Below, piece by piece: positions 8,303 to 21,242 of a DNA stretch of 64,000 nt. A program made the position numbers and the translations under genes. Positions within the stretch are counted from its first letter, which is position 1. Each line of letters starts with the position of its first letter. The notes beneath the pieces are model-generated. The model made no database searches. It saw only the letters and a list, made by a program, of their open reading frames with translations, and had not been told where the DNA came from. This stretch comes from Stanieria cyanosphaera PCC 7437 (GTDB lineage: Bacteria; Cyanobacteriota; Cyanobacteriia; Cyanobacteriales; Xenococcaceae), in assembly GCF_000317575.1 (NCBI RefSeq), contig NC_019748.1, forward strand, positions 1,628,001 to 1,692,000. Reading direction: 5' to 3'.

Positions 8303-9595
8303 TTAATCTGTTCTTAATCTGACTGAATCAGCATGAGAAGGTAATCCTTCTGCCTGAGCCAAAATTTGAATTGTACTCGACATTTTCTTCAACGCCACAG
8401 GGGAATACTGAATTAAACTCGAATGCTTCATAAAAGTCTCTACTCCCAAAGCTGAAGCATAGCGAGCAGCCCCTGACGTTGGTAAAGTATGGTTGGGACC
8501 AGCTAAATAATCTCCTACTGCTTCTGGGGTGGAATTTCCTAAGAAAATTGCTCCTGCATGACGAATATGCTCTAATAAATCCCAAGGTTCACTCACTTCT
8601 AATTCCAAATGTTCTGGGGCAAAAAGATTGGATAGTTCGGCTGCCGTTTCTAACGAATCTACTACTACGATTAACCCATAGTGAGCGATCGCTTTTTCGG
8701 TCAGAATTTTACGAGGATGATTTTCTAATTGCCGACTAACTTCTTGCTGTACCTTGTATGCCAAAGTAGCATCCGTAGTTAACAAAATCGCTGCTGCCAT
8801 TGGATCGTGTTCTGCTTGTGCCAACAAATCGGCTGCTACATAGACAGGATTAGCTTGATGATCGGCGATAATTAATACTTCAGAAGGACCAGCTAAAGAA
8901 TCAATCCCAACTTTTCCATAGACCATTTTCTTGGCAAGCGTTACATAAATATTGCCAGGGCCTGTAATGACATCTACTTTAGGAATCGTTTCTGTTCCAT
9001 AAGCCAACGCTGCGATCGCTTGTGCGCCACCAATTCGATAAATTTCTTCGATCCCAACTTCTTGTGCTGCCACTAATACCGCAGGATTAATTTTTAAGTC
9101 TTCTCCTGGAGGCGTAACCATAACAATTTTGGGTACTTTTGCCACTTTAGCCGGAATAGCATTCATTAAAACTGTGCTAGGATAAGCTGCTCTCCCACCT
9201 GGTACGTATAACCCTGCTCGATCAACGGGAGTATAGCGTTTACCCAAGACAACTTCGTCATCTTCAAACTGTACCCAAGATTTTGGTATTCGTTGACGAT
9301 GAAAAGCTTCAATTTTTTGACACGCTAATTGAATAGCATGAAGTAAATCCTGGGAAATTTGTTGATAAGCAGCATCTAATTCTGAGCCACTTACCTTTAA
9401 TTTTTCTAAAGGTAACACCTGTTGGTCAAATTTCTCTGTGTAAGCCAGCAGGGCAGTATCACCTTGAGTTTTGACATTAGTGATGATTTCTCTAACCAGC
9501 TCTTCTTTCGGTCGCATATCGTCATCAAATGTGCGACCGCCGATCCGCTTTAATTCTGTTTGTGCCTCAGTTTGTTGAGTGATTATTCGCAGCAT
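8303..9595 (-). CDS. hisD: Histidinol dehydrogenase
   Basis: Catalyses the last two oxidations of histidine synthesis, L-histidinol to L-histidine, with NAD and zinc. The 430-residue length is normal. Visible hallmarks are GLYVPGGRAAYPSTVLMNA, GPGNIYV, GPSEVLIIAD, the zinc-binding QAEHD and DYLAGPNHTLPTSG, and the C-terminal KHSSLIQYS. No other his gene is nearby, which is common in cyanobacteria where his genes are scattered. The start MLRIITQ fits the family. The TnpB element sits immediately downstream and does not touch the reading frame. Confidence 0.97.
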   Translation of the reverse strand: MLRIITQQTEAQTELKRIGGRTFDDDMRPKEELVREIITNVKTQGDTALLAYTEKFDQQVLPLEKLKVSGSELDAAYQQISQDLLHAIQLACQKIEAFHRQRIPKSWVQFEDDEVVLGKRYTPVDRAGLYVPGGRAAYPSTVLMNAIPAKVAKVPKIVMVTPPGEDLKINPAVLVAAQEVGIEEIYRIGGAQAIAALAYGTETIPKVDVITGPGNIYVTLAKKMVYGKVGIDSLAGPSEVLIIADHQANPVYVAADLLAQAEHDPMAAAILLTTDATLAYKVQQEVSRQLENHPRKILTEKAIAHYGLIVVVDSLETAAELSNLFAPEHLELEVSEPWDLLEHIRHAGAIFLGNSTPEAVGDYLAGPNHTLPTSGAARYASALGVETFMKHSSLIQYSPVALKKMSSTIQILAQAEGLPSHADSVRLRTD

Positions 9596-9817
9596 GTAGT
9601 CCCCATATCCGCTCTTTGCTACTACCCAATGAGTTTTACTTGGCGATTGCCGTCAATGTCACTAGGTAATGACTAGACTAACCGCTAATACATAATTTTT
9701 ATCTTACTTATAGCTTAACCTGGATTTAAGACTGGTCGTGCTACCCAGAACACATTAATTCCAGAGATACTCTATAATTAAGATCGAGCTAAAAAGGTAA
9801 ATTCTATTACTTGTATC

Positions 9818-9847
9818 TTGACTGTAGCAAATTTTAACTGTTATAAT
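9818..9847 (+). promoter_or_regulatory. Sigma-70-type promoter for rpsT
   Basis: TTGACT at 9818-9823 and TATAAT at 9842-9847 are separated by 18 bp, close to the consensus. They lie 56 bp upstream of the rpsT GTG start, within the 308-bp gap after hisD (9596-9903). Nothing else is seen in that gap. Confidence 0.7.
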
Positions 9848-9903
9848 CTTACTTCTGATTCTATAAATATTTACAACCAAAACAACTATTTCTAAAAGAA
9901 ACT

Positions 9904-10200
9904 GTGGCTAATTCTAGATCCGCACTCAAGCGCATTAAAATAGCTGAACGCAACCGACTCCGTAATAAAGCATACAAATCAGCAATCAAAACCCTGATGA
10001 AAAACTACTTTAATGCAGTGGAGCTTTACTCGGCAACCCCAAGTCAAGACAACTTGGATCAAATTCAACGATCAATGTCGGCAGCTTATAGCAAAATAGA
10101 TAAAGCAGTCAAAACAAAAGTATTGCATACTAATAATGGAGCTAGGAAAAAAGCCCGTTTAGCTAAAGCTCTCAAGCAGCTTACAGCACAGGCTTCCTAA
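9904..10200 (+). CDS. rpsT: 30S ribosomal protein S20
   Basis: 98 residues starting [17 protein letters not shown], a lysine/arginine-rich helical protein that binds 16S rRNA early in 30S assembly. Length and composition match bacterial S20. The start is GTG at 9904, preceded by the purine-rich stretch TAAAAGAAACT. It is followed by tatD and the rpoB-rpoC1-rpoC2 genes, an order common in cyanobacteria. Confidence 0.97.
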   Translation: MANSRSALKRIKIAERNRLRNKAYKSAIKTLMKNYFNAVELYSATPSQDNLDQIQRSMSAAYSKIDKAVKTKVLHTNNGARKKARLAKALKQLTAQAS

Positions 10201-10306
10201 AAAAATACGGGAAGCATTTCGCTCGAAGAGCAAATCGCTCTGCAATTAAACACCAGCTCTTAAGTTTAAATTGCTCAGTAATTATGGCAGGCAGCATCAT
10301 CAGCAA

Positions 10307-11095
10307 ATGCAGTTAATTGATACCCATGTTCACATCAATTTTGATGTCTTTCAGGGGAATTTAAGCTCTTTGCGACAGCGTTGGCAACAAGCAGGGGTAG
10401 TACATTTAGTTCATTCTTGTGTAGAGCCAGAAGAATTTCAGGGAATACAATCCTTAGCGGATCAGTTCCCTGAATTGTCTTTTGCAGTCGGATTACATCC
10501 ATTAGATGCCGACAAATGGACAGACTCTACTGCCGATCAGATTAAAGCTTTAGCTAACTCAGACCAGAGAGTAGTCGCAATAGGCGAAACTGGGTTAGAT
10601 TTTTATAAGGCAGATAATTATGAGCAGCAAAAACAAGCTCTGCGATCGCAATTGGCAATAGCTAAAGAACTCAATAAACCAGTTATCCTTCACTGTCGCG
10701 ATGCAGCCCGAATTTTGCAGCAAGTCTGTCAAGATTTGGGACTCAATCAAATTCCCAAAGGAGTAATGCACTGTTGGGGAGGAAATAAACAAGAAACTCA
10801 GTGGTTTTTAGATTTAGGTTTTTATATAAGTTTTAGTGGGATTTTAACTTTTAAAAATGCACAACAAATTCAAGAGTCAGCTAAATTAGTACCTAGCGAT
10901 CGCTTGTTAATCGAAACTGATTGTCCCTTTTTGGCTCCTGTACCAAAACGAGGAAAAACCAATGAACCAGCCTATGTTAGTTATGTAGCAGAGTTTTTAG
11001 CGTCTTTGCGCAACGTTTCAGTAGAAACTATAGCTCAACAAACTACTGAAAATGCCTGTAAACTTTTTGGCATTGAGCTAACTCAATCCAACTAA
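10307..11095 (+). CDS. tatD: TatD family metal-dependent deoxyribonuclease
   Basis: 262 residues from the ATG at 10307, chosen because [12 protein letters not shown] is the usual N-terminus; a TTG at 10271 would add 12 atypical residues. TatD enzymes are TIM-barrel metal-dependent DNases. Metal-binding signatures are all visible: [26 protein letters not shown] and [10 protein letters not shown]. Between rpsT and rpoB, in the usual cyanobacterial context. Confidence 0.93.
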   Translation: MQLIDTHVHINFDVFQGNLSSLRQRWQQAGVVHLVHSCVEPEEFQGIQSLADQFPELSFAVGLHPLDADKWTDSTADQIKALANSDQRVVAIGETGLDFYKADNYEQQKQALRSQLAIAKELNKPVILHCRDAARILQQVCQDLGLNQIPKGVMHCWGGNKQETQWFLDLGFYISFSGILTFKNAQQIQESAKLVPSDRLLIETDCPFLAPVPKRGKTNEPAYVSYVAEFLASLRNVSVETIAQQTTENACKLFGIELTQSN

Positions 11096-11283
11096 TGATT
11101 TCTGTACTAACTAAAACCAAGTTTGTTTAATCAAAAATGGTCGTTCTTCTTTCCAAATTAAACCTTTGTTAACAAGCCTTTCCCATTCATAAACTATTAA
11201 TGAGGCAAAAACCAAATTTATAATTTATATATTATTTCCTCTCGCCAAAGATCTCAAGAAATACGCCATCAATTAAAACCCTC

Positions 11284-14200
11284 ATGACTAATTTATCCTA
11301 CAATTTGCTACCAGACCTGATCGAAATTCAACGTTCTAGTTTTCGTTGGTTTTTAGAAGAAGGACTCATAGAAGAATTAAATAGTTTTTCTCCGATTACT
11401 GACTATACAGGAAAATTTGAATTACATTTTTTGGGAGAAAACTACAAACTCAAAGAACCTAAATATACGGTAGATGAAGCTAAAAGTAGAGATAGTACTT
11501 ACAACGTGCAGATGTATGTACCGACTCGCTTAATTAACAAAGAAACCGGAGTCATCAATGAAATGGAAGTGTTTATCGGCGATCTTCCTTTGATGACTGA
11601 CCGAGGTACTTTTATTATTAATGGCGCAGAACGAGTTATCGTCAATCAAATCGTTCGTTCTCCAGGAGTTTATTACAAAGCAGAAACAGATAAAAATGGT
11701 CGACGTACCTACTCTGCTTCCTTAATTCCTAACCGAGGAGCTTGGTTAAAATTTGAAACCGATAAAAATGGTTTAGTTTGGGTCAGAATTGATAAAACCC
11801 GCAAACTCTCAGCCCAAGTATTACTTAAAGCAATTGGGTTAACAGACAACGAAATTTTTGATGGATTAAGACATCCTGATTTTTATCAAAAGACTCTTGA
11901 CAAAGAAGGTAATCCCAGTGAAGAGGAAGCTTTACTAGAGTTATATCGCAAATTACGTCCTGGTGAACCACCAACAGTAAGTGGTGGACAGCAGTTATTA
12001 GAATCAAGATTTTTTGACCCTAAAAGATACGATCTGGGTAGAGTTGGTCGTTACAAATTAAACAAAAAACTGCGTCTCAATGTTGCTGATACGGTTAGGG
12101 TGCTTACTCCAACAGATATTTTGGCAGCGATCGATTATTTGGTTAACTTAGAGTTTGATGTTGGTAGCATCGATGACATTGACCACTTGGGTAATCGTCG
12201 AGTACGTTCGGTAGGAGAGTTATTACAGAACCAAGTTCGGGTGGGTTTAAACCGTTTAGAAAGAATTATTCGGGAACGAATGACCGTAAGTGAGGCAGAA
12301 ACCTTAACTCCCGCAGCTTTAGTTAACCCTAAACCCTTAGTCGCTGCTATTAAAGAGTTTTTCGGTTCATCTCAGTTATCTCAATTTATGGATCAAACCA
12401 ATCCTTTAGCTGAGTTGACTCATAAACGTCGTCTTTCTGCTTTAGGACCAGGAGGATTAACCAGAGAAAGAGCAGGATTTGCCGTCAGAGATATCCATCC
12501 CTCTCACTATGGTCGAATTTGCCCTGTAGAAACTCCTGAAGGACCAAATGCTGGTTTAATTGGTTCTTTAGCTACCTATGCCAGAGTCAACGAGTTTGGT
12601 TTTATTGCCACTCCTTACTATCGAGTCGAAAATGGCAGAGTGGATCGCGACCGCGATCCGATCTATTTAACCGCCGACGAAGAAGATGATCTTAGAGTAG
12701 CAGCAGGTGACGTTCCTACAGACGAACAAGGATATATTTTAGGAGAAAGTTCTCCAATTCGCTATCGTCAAGAGTTTTCTACTTGTAAACCTGACGAAGT
12801 GGATTATGTAGCGGTTTCACCAATGCAAATTGTCTCCGTGGCAACCAGTTTAATTCCCTTTTTAGAACACGATGACGCTAACCGCGCCTTAATGGGTTCA
12901 AATATGCAGCGTCAAGCTGTACCATTACTGCGGCCAGAAAGACCCTTAGTAGGAACTGGTTTAGAAGCCCAAGCAGCCAGAGACTCAGGGATGGTGGTTG
13001 TATCTCGGACTCACGGGATCGTAACCTATCTAGATGCTAAGGTGATTCGCGTGCGAGTAATGGAAGGAGACAATGAGCCTCACTCCCCTGCACCAGGAAG
13101 AGAAATTGAATACAAATTACAAAAGTATCAACGTTCTAATCAGGATACCTGTCTCAATCAACGTCCCTTGGTCTACATCGGAGAAGAAGTTGTTCCAGGT
13201 CAAGTCTTAGCTGATGGTTCTGCCACCGAAGGAGGAGAACTCGCTTTAGGTCAAAACATTCTAGTTTCTTATATGCCTTGGGAAGGATATAACTATGAAG
13301 ACGCGATTTTAATCAGCGAAAGATTAGTCTACGATGATGTTTACACTAGTATTCACGTAGAAAAATTTGAAATTGAAGCACGACAAACCAAACTAGGACC
13401 AGAAGAAATCACTAGGGAAATTCCTAACGTCGGGGAAGATGCTCTCAGAAACCTAGATGAACGAGGCATTATTCATATTGGTGCTTGGGTAGAAGCAGGA
13501 GATATTTTAGTAGGAAAAGTCACTCCCAAAGGAGAATCTGACCAACCTCCCGAAGAAAAGTTACTGCGTGCCATTTTTGGAGAAAAAGCTAGAGATGTCC
13601 GCGATAATTCTCTGAGAGTTCCGAATGGAGAAAAAGGCAGAGTAGTCGATGTGCGAGTCTTTACCAGAGAGCAAGGAGACGAACTTCCCCCTGGAGCAAA
13701 CATGGTAGTAAGAGTCTATGTAGCTCAAAAACGGAAAATCCAAGTCGGAGACAAAATGGCAGGTCGTCATGGTAATAAAGGAATTATTTCGCGTATTTTG
13801 CCCATCGAAGATATGCCTTATTTGCCAGATGGTACTCCAGTAGACATTGTTCTCAATCCTTTGGGTGTTCCTTCACGGATGAATGTAGGACAAGTGTTTG
13901 AGTGTTTACTCGGTTGGGCTGGTGAACATTTAGGCATGAGATTTAAAATTACTCCTTTTGATGAAATGTACGGTAAGGAAGCATCAAGGGAAACCGTTCA
14001 CGGCAAGATCAAAGAGGCGACTTATAAACCAGGTCGCAATTGGGTCTTTGATGACGAGAATCCTGGCAAAATCCAAGTGTTTGATGGACGGACTGGAGAA
14101 CCTTTTGACCGACCAGTAACCGTAGGTAAAGCCTATATGTTGAAGCTGGTTCATCTAGTCGATGATAAGATTCACGCTCGTTCGACAGGACCTTATTCTC

Positions 14201-14598
14201 TCGTAACTCAACAACCTCTGGGTGGAAAGGCTCAACAAGGTGGTCAGCGTTTTGGTGAAATGGAGGTATGGGCATTAGAAGCCTATGGAGCAGCTTATAC
14301 CTTACAAGAATTACTCACCGTCAAATCAGACGATATGCAAGGTCGAAACGAAGCCTTAAACGCAATTGTCAAAGGTAAGCCGATTCCTCGTCCTGGTACA
14401 CCAGAATCCTTTAAAGTACTAATGCGAGAATTACAATCCTTGGGATTAGACATAGCTGTACATAAAATAGATACTTCAGAAGATGGCAGTAGTCGTGATG
14501 TGGAAGTAGATTTGATGGCTGATACTTCTCGACGTACTCCTAATCGACCTACCTATGAATCTTTAAATCGGGAGGATTTGCAAGAAGAGGAAGTCTAG
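11284..14598 (+). CDS. rpoB: DNA-directed RNA polymerase subunit beta
   Basis: 1104 residues, the normal cyanobacterial length (shorter than the E. coli protein because lineage-specific insertions are missing). The rifampicin-binding region [20 protein letters not shown] is of wild-type form. The highly conserved [12 protein letters not shown], near the active centre, and the C-terminal [18 protein letters not shown] are intact. It forms the catalytic core with RpoC1 and RpoC2, which follow on the same strand after 106 bp. Confidence 0.98.
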   Translation: MTNLSYNLLPDLIEIQRSSFRWFLEEGLIEELNSFSPITDYTGKFELHFLGENYKLKEPKYTVDEAKSRDSTYNVQMYVPTRLINKETGVINEMEVFIGDLPLMTDRGTFIINGAERVIVNQIVRSPGVYYKAETDKNGRRTYSASLIPNRGAWLKFETDKNGLVWVRIDKTRKLSAQVLLKAIGLTDNEIFDGLRHPDFYQKTLDKEGNPSEEEALLELYRKLRPGEPPTVSGGQQLLESRFFDPKRYDLGRVGRYKLNKKLRLNVADTVRVLTPTDILAAIDYLVNLEFDVGSIDDIDHLGNRRVRSVGELLQNQVRVGLNRLERIIRERMTVSEAETLTPAALVNPKPLVAAIKEFFGSSQLSQFMDQTNPLAELTHKRRLSALGPGGLTRERAGFAVRDIHPSHYGRICPVETPEGPNAGLIGSLATYARVNEFGFIATPYYRVENGRVDRDRDPIYLTADEEDDLRVAAGDVPTDEQGYILGESSPIRYRQEFSTCKPDEVDYVAVSPMQIVSVATSLIPFLEHDDANRALMGSNMQRQAVPLLRPERPLVGTGLEAQAARDSGMVVVSRTHGIVTYLDAKVIRVRVMEGDNEPHSPAPGREIEYKLQKYQRSNQDTCLNQRPLVYIGEEVVPGQVLADGSATEGGELALGQNILVSYMPWEGYNYEDAILISERLVYDDVYTSIHVEKFEIEARQTKLGPEEITREIPNVGEDALRNLDERGIIHIGAWVEAGDILVGKVTPKGESDQPPEEKLLRAIFGEKARDVRDNSLRVPNGEKGRVVDVRVFTREQGDELPPGANMVVRVYVAQKRKIQVGDKMAGRHGNKGIISRILPIEDMPYLPDGTPVDIVLNPLGVPSRMNVGQVFECLLGWAGEHLGMRFKITPFDEMYGKEASRETVHGKIKEATYKPGRNWVFDDENPGKIQVFDGRTGEPFDRPVTVGKAYMLKLVHLVDDKIHARSTGPYSLVTQQPLGGKAQQGGQRFGEMEVWALEAYGAAYTLQELLTVKSDDMQGRNEALNAIVKGKPIPRPGTPESFKVLMRELQSLGLDIAVHKIDTSEDGSSRDVEVDLMADTSRRTPNRPTYESLNREDLQEEEV

Positions 14599-14719
14599 CT
14601 ACAACAAATTCAGGCATTGGTTATCAGTTTGTATGTAAGACTGATAGCCAGTTACCCTGGTTCGACACAATCTTGATTGAACAATAATCACCAATCGCTA
14701 ATTCTTGACATCGCTGGAA

Positions 14720-16603
14720 ATGAGAAATCAACTAGAACAAAGATTTGATTACGTAAAAATTGGCATTGCTTCTCCAGACAGAATTCGTCAATGGGGAGAA
14801 AGAACTTTACCAAACGGTCAACTAGTTGGAGAAGTTACTAAGCCAGAAACTATTAATTACCGTACTCTCAAACCAGAGATGGACGGTTTGTTTTGTGAGC
14901 GAATTTTTGGTCCAGCTAAGGATTGGGAATGTCATTGCGGAAAATATAAGCGGGTACGCCATCGTGGCATAGTTTGTGAGCGATGTGGTGTAGAAGTAAC
15001 TGAGTCTAGAGTGCGTCGTCATCGCATGGGCTACATTAAACTCGCTGCTCCTGTAACTCATGTTTGGTATCTCAAGGGAATACCTAGTTATCTCAGCATT
15101 CTGTTAGATATGCCTCTGCGAGATGTAGAGCAAATTGTTTACTTTAATGCTTATGTAGTTTTAGATCCAGGTAATGCTCAGAATTTATCACCCAAACAGT
15201 TATTGACTGAAGATCAATGGATTGAAATTGAAGAACAACTTTACAGCGAAGACTCGGAATTAGTCGGTATAGAAGTTGGGATTGGTGCTGAAGCAGTTCA
15301 AAGACTTTTAGAAGAAGTTGAATTAGAGTCGGAAGCAGAAAAACTTCGACAAGAAATAGAAGAAGCTAAAGGACAAAAACGAGCCAAATTAATTAAACGA
15401 CTCAGAGTAATTGATAATTTTATTGCCACAGGAGCTCGTCCTGAATGGATGGTTTTATCGGTAATTCCGGTTATTCCTCCAGATTTACGTCCGATGGTGC
15501 AATTAGATGGTGGTCGTTTTGCTACTTCCGATTTAAATGATCTTTATCGACGAGTGATTAATCGCAATAATCGTTTAGCTCGTTTGCAAGAAATTTTGGC
15601 ACCAGAAATCATCGTACGTAATGAAAAGCGGATGCTGCAAGAAGCAGTCGATGCGTTGATTGATAATGGTCGTCGTGGTAGAACCGTTGTTGGAGCTAAT
15701 AATCGCCCCCTAAAATCACTTTCCGATATTATCGAAGGTAAACAAGGTCGTTTTCGTCAAAACTTATTAGGAAAACGGGTAGACTACTCTGGACGTTCGG
15801 TAATTGTTGTCGGTCCCAAATTAAAGATTTATCAGTGCGGTTTGCCGAGGGAAATGGCAATTGAATTGTTTCAGCCTTTTGTGATCCACCGTTTGATTCA
15901 TAGCGGTATGGTAAACAATATTAAAGCTGCTAAGAAACTGATTCAAAGAGGCGATCCTGGTGTTTATGAAGTACTGAAAGAAGTTATTACTGGACACCCT
16001 GTTTTATTGAACCGAGCTCCTACTTTACACCGTCTAGGGATTCAAGCTTTTGAACCTATTTTAGTAGAAGGAAGAGCAATTCAGTTACATCCCCTTGTCT
16101 GTCCTGCCTTTAATGCTGACTTTGATGGTGACCAAATGGCAGTACACGTACCTCTTTCTTTAGAAGCTCAGTCAGAAGCAAGATTGCTGATGTTAGCTTG
16201 TCATAATATTTTGTCTCCTGCAACAGGTAGACCAATCGTTGCTCCTTCTCAAGATATGGTACTGGGTTGTTATTACTTAACTGCAGAAAATCCTAGAGCT
16301 ACTCAAGGAAAAGACCGTCGATTTGCTAGCTTAGATGATGCGATTAAAGCCTATGAACAAGGACAAGTGGATCTTCATGCTTATGTTTGGGTTCGTTATG
16401 AAGGAGATGTGGAGACCAGTCAACCCGATGATACTGTGATCGAAATGGAAACTTTGGCTGATGGTAGTACGATCAAATATTATCAACAACGGCTAGTCAG
16501 AGAAACTGCCGAGGGAGAATATTTAGCTCAGTATGTCCATACAACTATTGGCAGGATTATTTATAACAAAGTTATTCAAGAGACTCTCCAAACAGTGTCT
16601 TAA
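14720..16603 (+). CDS. rpoC1: DNA-directed RNA polymerase subunit gamma (N-terminal part of beta-prime)
   Basis: In cyanobacteria and plastids beta-prime is split, and this is the N-terminal piece. The ATG at 14720 gives 627 residues beginning [15 protein letters not shown], the expected start; the TTG at 14705 would add five residues. The N-terminal zinc-binding cysteines lie in [20 protein letters not shown]. The catalytic NADFDGDQM loop that holds the active-site magnesium is intact. It is followed after about 40-90 bp by rpoC2. Confidence 0.98.
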   Translation: MRNQLEQRFDYVKIGIASPDRIRQWGERTLPNGQLVGEVTKPETINYRTLKPEMDGLFCERIFGPAKDWECHCGKYKRVRHRGIVCERCGVEVTESRVRRHRMGYIKLAAPVTHVWYLKGIPSYLSILLDMPLRDVEQIVYFNAYVVLDPGNAQNLSPKQLLTEDQWIEIEEQLYSEDSELVGIEVGIGAEAVQRLLEEVELESEAEKLRQEIEEAKGQKRAKLIKRLRVIDNFIATGARPEWMVLSVIPVIPPDLRPMVQLDGGRFATSDLNDLYRRVINRNNRLARLQEILAPEIIVRNEKRMLQEAVDALIDNGRRGRTVVGANNRPLKSLSDIIEGKQGRFRQNLLGKRVDYSGRSVIVVGPKLKIYQCGLPREMAIELFQPFVIHRLIHSGMVNNIKAAKKLIQRGDPGVYEVLKEVITGHPVLLNRAPTLHRLGIQAFEPILVEGRAIQLHPLVCPAFNADFDGDQMAVHVPLSLEAQSEARLLMLACHNILSPATGRPIVAPSQDMVLGCYYLTAENPRATQGKDRRFASLDDAIKAYEQGQVDLHAYVWVRYEGDVETSQPDDTVIEMETLADGSTIKYYQQRLVRETAEGEYLAQYVHTTIGRIIYNKVIQETLQTVS

Positions 16604-16645
16604 TCAATAATTATCAGTTCCCAATCTAATCTCGTTGGCGATGTA

Positions 16646-19600
16646 TTGGGGACTGAGCCAAAAAAAAATTTAATTGATAATCAGGTAGTTAAGATGAAGT
16701 TCTACAATCGCATCGTTGATAAAGGTCGTCTGAAAAAGTTAATTGCTTGGGCTTATACTAATTATGGTTCAGCACGCTGCGCTAATATGGCAGACCAGTT
16801 AAAAGAAATGGGATTTCGTTATGCCACTAAAGCAGGTGTATCAATTAGTGTCGATGACCTTAAAGTTCCTCCCGTAAAACAGGAATTGCTAGAGGCTGCT
16901 GAAACGGAAATTCGACAAACCGAACAAAGATATGCCCGAGGTGAGATTACCGAAGTAGAAAGATTTCAAAAAGTAATTGATACTTGGAATAGCACTTCTG
17001 AAAATCTTAAAGATGAAGTAGTACGTAATTTTAAAGCTAGCGATCCTCTTAATTCTGTCTATATGATGGCTTTTAGCGGTGCGCGAGGTAATTTATCTCA
17101 GGTACGTCAGCTAGTAGGGATGCGAGGTTTGATGGCTGATCCTCAAGGGGAAATTATTGATTTACCAATCAAAACTAACTTCCGTGAGGGTTTAACGGTT
17201 ACTGAATATATTATTTCTTCTTATGGTGCGAGAAAAGGTTTAGTAGATACAGCTTTAAGAACAGCAGATTCTGGTTATTTAACTCGTCGATTAGTGGACG
17301 TAGCTCAAGATGTAATTGTCAGAGAGATAGATTGTGGTACTCAACGAGCAGTTACGCTGCGAGCCATGACTGATGGCGATCGCGTTTTAATTCCCCTGAG
17401 CGATCGCTTGATGGGTCGAGTCTTAGCTAGAGATGCCATGGACTCTAAAACTGGAGAAGTGATTGCACAGCGAAATCAGAACATTGATGAGGATTTATCT
17501 CTAGAAATTGGTCGTCGGGCTGAAGAGGTAATGGTGCGTTCTCCTTTAACTTGTGAGGCAGCACGTTCTGTGTGTCAACATTGCTATGGTTGGAGTTTGG
17601 CTCACGGCAAAATGGTTGACATGGGTGAAGCAGTAGGTATTATTGCTGCTCAATCAATTGGAGAACCAGGAACCCAGTTAACCATGCGAACCTTCCACAC
17701 AGGAGGTGTCTTTACAGGAGAAGTTGCCCGACAAATAAGAGCAGAAGTGGTTGGTAAAGTCAAGTATAGTAAAGGTTTAATTACCCGTAGAGTTAGAACT
17801 CGTCATGGTGACGAAAGAGAGCAAGTAGAGGTAGCAGGAGATATATTACTAGTACCAAGCAAAGGACAATCTTTCAATTATCCTGTAACACCAGGTTCTT
17901 ATGTTCATGTATTCGATGGAGACCAGGTAGAAAAAGGGCAACTTTTAGCAGAAATCAACTCAGCAAAAGTCCAAAAATCGACTGAAAAAGCAGCTAAAGA
18001 CGTATCGTCTCATTTAGCAGGAGAAGTTCTGTTTGCCGATTTAATTCCGGAAGAAAAAACTGACCGTCAAGGCAATACTACCCGTATTGCTCAAAGAGCG
18101 GGATTATTGTGGATTTTGTCGGGAGAAGTTTACAATCTACTTCCTGGCGCAGAACCAGTTGTTAAAAATGGAGATCAAGTCCAACCAGGGGACATTCTAG
18201 CTCAAACAAGATTAATGTCTGCCAGTGGGGGGGTAATTCGGATGACTCCTGGCAGTCGTGAAATAGAAGTAATTACGGCTTCTGTTTTATTAGACCAAGC
18301 CAAAGTTAAAGTAGAGAGCGACGGCGGTCGAGAACAATATATTATTTATACGGCTGACGATCAAAGATTTTTGTTGAAAACTACTCCAGGAACAAAAGTT
18401 CAAAATCATCAAGTAGTAGCCGAATTAATTGATGACCGCTATAAAACTTCAACTGGTGGCATTATTAAATATGCAGGAGTAGAAATTTCTAAAGGTAGCC
18501 GTAAACAAGGTTATGAAATTAGCCAAGGTGGAACTATTTTATGGATTTCGGAAGAAAGTCACGAAGTCAATAAAGATATTTCTTTGTTACTAGTAGAAGA
18601 TGGTCAGTATGTTGAAGCAGGAACCGAAGTAGTTAAAGATGTTTTTTGTCAATCCTCTGGGGTAGCAGAAGTAATTCAAAAAAATGATATTCTGCGTGAA
18701 ATTATCATCAAACCAGGAGAATTACACTTATTAGATGATATTGACCCTAGTCTGGACGGACAACTAATTCAACCAGGTACTGAAGTAATTCCTGGAGTTA
18801 CAGTTGAAGAACTGAAATACGGAGAAATTGTTGAAACTACTGAAGGTGTTGCGCTACTACTAAGACCAGTAGTTGAATACCAAGTATCTGATGAACCTGC
18901 TGCACCTTCTCAAGCTTCGATTAACCATGAAGATGGTCGTCAAATTGAGTTACGCTCTGTACAACGACTTTTCTTTAAAGATGGAGAAAGAGTTCAATCG
19001 GTAGAAGGAGTTTCTTTACTAAGTACTCAGTTAGTTCTGGAAATTGATAATGCTGACGAAATTGAAACTGCTACAAATTTAAGCGCGGATATTGAATTAA
19101 AACCTGACCAAGACGATCCTGACTCGCAACGCTTGCAGTTGGTTATTTTAGAGTCTTTGGTCATCCGCCGAGATACTGACGCAGACCCTTATAGCGGGAA
19201 TATTCAAACCAGAGTTTTAGTAGAAGACGGTCAAGAAATTCCTAAAGGAGCAACGATCGCTCGAACAGAAATTCGTTGCAAAGAAGCTGGAGAAGTCCGA
19301 GGTATTCGTAAGGGAGGAGAAGCACTTCGTAGAATTTTAGTGGTACGGAATAGCGATCGCGTTTCTTATGAATTAGCTGCCAAGAAAAGTGAATGCCAAT
19401 GTCGAGAAGGTGATTTACTAGTAGCTGGTACCGAGTTAGTTTCTGGAACTAAACTAGTTGAATCGGGACAAGTAGTAGAAATAACTGAAACAGAAGGCAA
19501 CAAAACTACAGTTGTTCTACGTTTGGCTCGTCCTTATCGGGTATCTGCTGGTGCGATTTTACATATCGACAACGGGGATTTAGTACAAAGAGGTGATAAC

Positions 19601-20644
19601 TTAGTACTATTAATCTTTGAACGAGCTAAAACTGGAGATATTATTCAGGGTTTACCCAGAATTGAAGAGCTATTAGAAGCTCGCAAACCCAAAGAAGCCT
19701 GTGTTTTGAGTCGTCGACCAGGAGTTTGTCAAGTAGTTTACGAACAAGATGAAACCGTTGACGTAAAAATTATCGAAGAAGATGGTGTTGTTAGCGATTA
19801 TCCGGTCGGCCCTGGTCAAAATGCGATGGTATCCGACGGACAAAAAGTTGGACCTGGCGAACCTTTGACTGATGGACCAGCCAATCCTCACGAAATCCTA
19901 GAGGTTTTCTTTAATTATTATTTGGAAGAAAAAGGTTGCTACGAAGCATCTTTAATTGGCTTACAACAAGCTCAAAAATTCTTAGTTACCCAAGTACAGT
20001 CTGTTTATCAAAGTCAAGGAATTGATATTTCTGACAAACATATTGAAGTAATTGTCCGCCAGATGACTTCTAAAGTTCGAGTCGATGACGGTGGTGATAC
20101 TACAATGCTTCCTGGAGAGTTAGTAGAATTACGACAAATCGAACAAGTCAACGAAGCTATGTCTATTACTGGTGGCGCACCTGCTCAGTATACTCCTGTA
20201 CTTTTAGGTATTACCAAGGCTTCTTTGAATACTGACAGCTTTATCTCCGCAGCTTCTTTCCAAGAAACTACTCGTGTATTAACCGAAGCAGCCATTGAAG
20301 GTAAATCTGATTGGCTCAGAGGTTTAAAAGAAAACGTCATTATTGGTCGTTTGATTCCTGCTGGAACAGGTTTTAACACCCACGAAGAGGGAGTAGGTAG
20401 CCGTGGCGATTTAGATTCACGCAGTGGTTCAATGTATAGTTACGGTAGCGAAGGCTATGACAGTTATCGGATTGGCGAAGATAACTTTATTCAAGAGCCT
20501 TTACCTCGTCGCTATCAAGATTTTGATGATGACGAAAATGTTATTCTTGATGATCAAACTGCCAGAGCAATTATCTCAGAAGAAGATGATGAACCACTGG
20601 GAGGCAGTTATTATGATGAGTTTGAGGGTTTTGAAGAAGAGTAA
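16646..20644 (+). CDS. rpoC2: DNA-directed RNA polymerase subunit beta-prime (C-terminal part)
   Basis: 1332 residues, with the large lineage-specific insertion typical of cyanobacterial RpoC2 (many short beta-rich repeats with GxxVxxG between about residues 350 and 1000). The trigger-loop/bridge region [29 protein letters not shown] and [16 protein letters not shown] are intact. The end is very acidic. The listed start is TTG at 16646; the first ATG, at 16694 ([13 protein letters not shown]), has a better upstream AGGT and may be the true start. A terminator follows at 20685. Confidence 0.97.
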   Translation: MGTEPKKNLIDNQVVKMKFYNRIVDKGRLKKLIAWAYTNYGSARCANMADQLKEMGFRYATKAGVSISVDDLKVPPVKQELLEAAETEIRQTEQRYARGEITEVERFQKVIDTWNSTSENLKDEVVRNFKASDPLNSVYMMAFSGARGNLSQVRQLVGMRGLMADPQGEIIDLPIKTNFREGLTVTEYIISSYGARKGLVDTALRTADSGYLTRRLVDVAQDVIVREIDCGTQRAVTLRAMTDGDRVLIPLSDRLMGRVLARDAMDSKTGEVIAQRNQNIDEDLSLEIGRRAEEVMVRSPLTCEAARSVCQHCYGWSLAHGKMVDMGEAVGIIAAQSIGEPGTQLTMRTFHTGGVFTGEVARQIRAEVVGKVKYSKGLITRRVRTRHGDEREQVEVAGDILLVPSKGQSFNYPVTPGSYVHVFDGDQVEKGQLLAEINSAKVQKSTEKAAKDVSSHLAGEVLFADLIPEEKTDRQGNTTRIAQRAGLLWILSGEVYNLLPGAEPVVKNGDQVQPGDILAQTRLMSASGGVIRMTPGSREIEVITASVLLDQAKVKVESDGGREQYIIYTADDQRFLLKTTPGTKVQNHQVVAELIDDRYKTSTGGIIKYAGVEISKGSRKQGYEISQGGTILWISEESHEVNKDISLLLVEDGQYVEAGTEVVKDVFCQSSGVAEVIQKNDILREIIIKPGELHLLDDIDPSLDGQLIQPGTEVIPGVTVEELKYGEIVETTEGVALLLRPVVEYQVSDEPAAPSQASINHEDGRQIELRSVQRLFFKDGERVQSVEGVSLLSTQLVLEIDNADEIETATNLSADIELKPDQDDPDSQRLQLVILESLVIRRDTDADPYSGNIQTRVLVEDGQEIPKGATIARTEIRCKEAGEVRGIRKGGEALRRILVVRNSDRVSYELAAKKSECQCREGDLLVAGTELVSGTKLVESGQVVEITETEGNKTTVVLRLARPYRVSAGAILHIDNGDLVQRGDNLVLLIFERAKTGDIIQGLPRIEELLEARKPKEACVLSRRPGVCQVVYEQDETVDVKIIEEDGVVSDYPVGPGQNAMVSDGQKVGPGEPLTDGPANPHEILEVFFNYYLEEKGCYEASLIGLQQAQKFLVTQVQSVYQSQGIDISDKHIEVIVRQMTSKVRVDDGGDTTMLPGELVELRQIEQVNEAMSITGGAPAQYTPVLLGITKASLNTDSFISAASFQETTRVLTEAAIEGKSDWLRGLKENVIIGRLIPAGTGFNTHEEGVGSRGDLDSRSGSMYSYGSEGYDSYRIGEDNFIQEPLPRRYQDFDDDENVILDDQTARAIISEEDDEPLGGSYYDEFEGFEEE

Positions 20645-20684
20645 TTAAGAAAAAACCTACTTAAAGCTAAATAGTTTAAGGTTA

Positions 20685-20727
20685 AGTGATAGGATAATTG
20701 CTTTTGCGCTTTTTCCTATCACTTTTT
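20685..20727 (+). terminator. Rho-independent terminator after the rpoB-rpoC1-rpoC2 genes
   Basis: AGTGATAGGA at 20685-20694 pairs perfectly with TCCTATCACT at 20714-20723, followed by TTTT. It lies 40 bp after the rpoC2 stop. Confidence 0.85.
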
Positions 20728-20883
20728 ATTGACAAACCAAGTTTTACTGATGGCTTTTGTTTAAATTTACAAGTATATATAAATAACTAGATAAAAACAC
20801 ACTCATGGGTTCAAGAGAGTAAAAATTAGTAAAAATAGATTTGAGCGAAACTAAAACTTAAAAATTAGCGTCACAAAATTAAA

Positions 20884-21210
20884 GTGGGTCATCAACATCA
20901 ACATAAAAACAAATCTTCAGAGACTGAGGCCACTCCTCATGTCCACAGTGAAGAGTCTCTTAGACTGATCATTAATCGTCTATCCCGTATTGAAGGGCAT
21001 ATTAGGGGGATTAAAACTATGGTCAAAGAAAGTCGTCCTTGTCCAGAAGTTTTAATCCAGATTGCTGCTGTTAGAGGGGCGATTGACCGCGTAGCCAGAA
21101 TTATCTTGGACGAACATTTGGGAGAATGTATTACTCGTGCAGCTAAAGAAGGCAATATTGAAAGCGAAATTGAAGAATTAAAAGCTGCTTTAGATCGTTT
21201 CTTACCATAG
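20884..21210 (+). CDS. CsoR/RcnR/InrS-family metal-responsive repressor
   Basis: 108 residues, a DUF156 all-helical DNA-binding repressor. The core SEESLRLIINRLSRIEGHIRGI is diagnostic. The metal-site residues Cys (RPCPEV), His (DEHLGEC) and Cys (GEC) are present, as in CsoR copper and InrS nickel sensors. The N-terminus is histidine-rich (GHQHQHK, HVHS), as in InrS of Synechocystis, so nickel is the more likely ligand; this is inference. The start is GTG at 20884. No metal exporter gene is adjacent; a secreted CAP protein follows after only 32 bp. Confidence 0.88.
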   Translation: MGHQHQHKNKSSETEATPHVHSEESLRLIINRLSRIEGHIRGIKTMVKESRPCPEVLIQIAAVRGAIDRVARIILDEHLGECITRAAKEGNIESEIEELKAALDRFLP

Positions 21211-21242
21211 ATTAAACCAAAGCCTTGCGAGGTAAGTATGAG

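Noticed and set aside
16641-16700. ATG at 16641 as the rpoC2 start
   Set aside because: It is in a different frame from rpoC2; only the TTG at 16646 or the ATG at 16694 are in frame.
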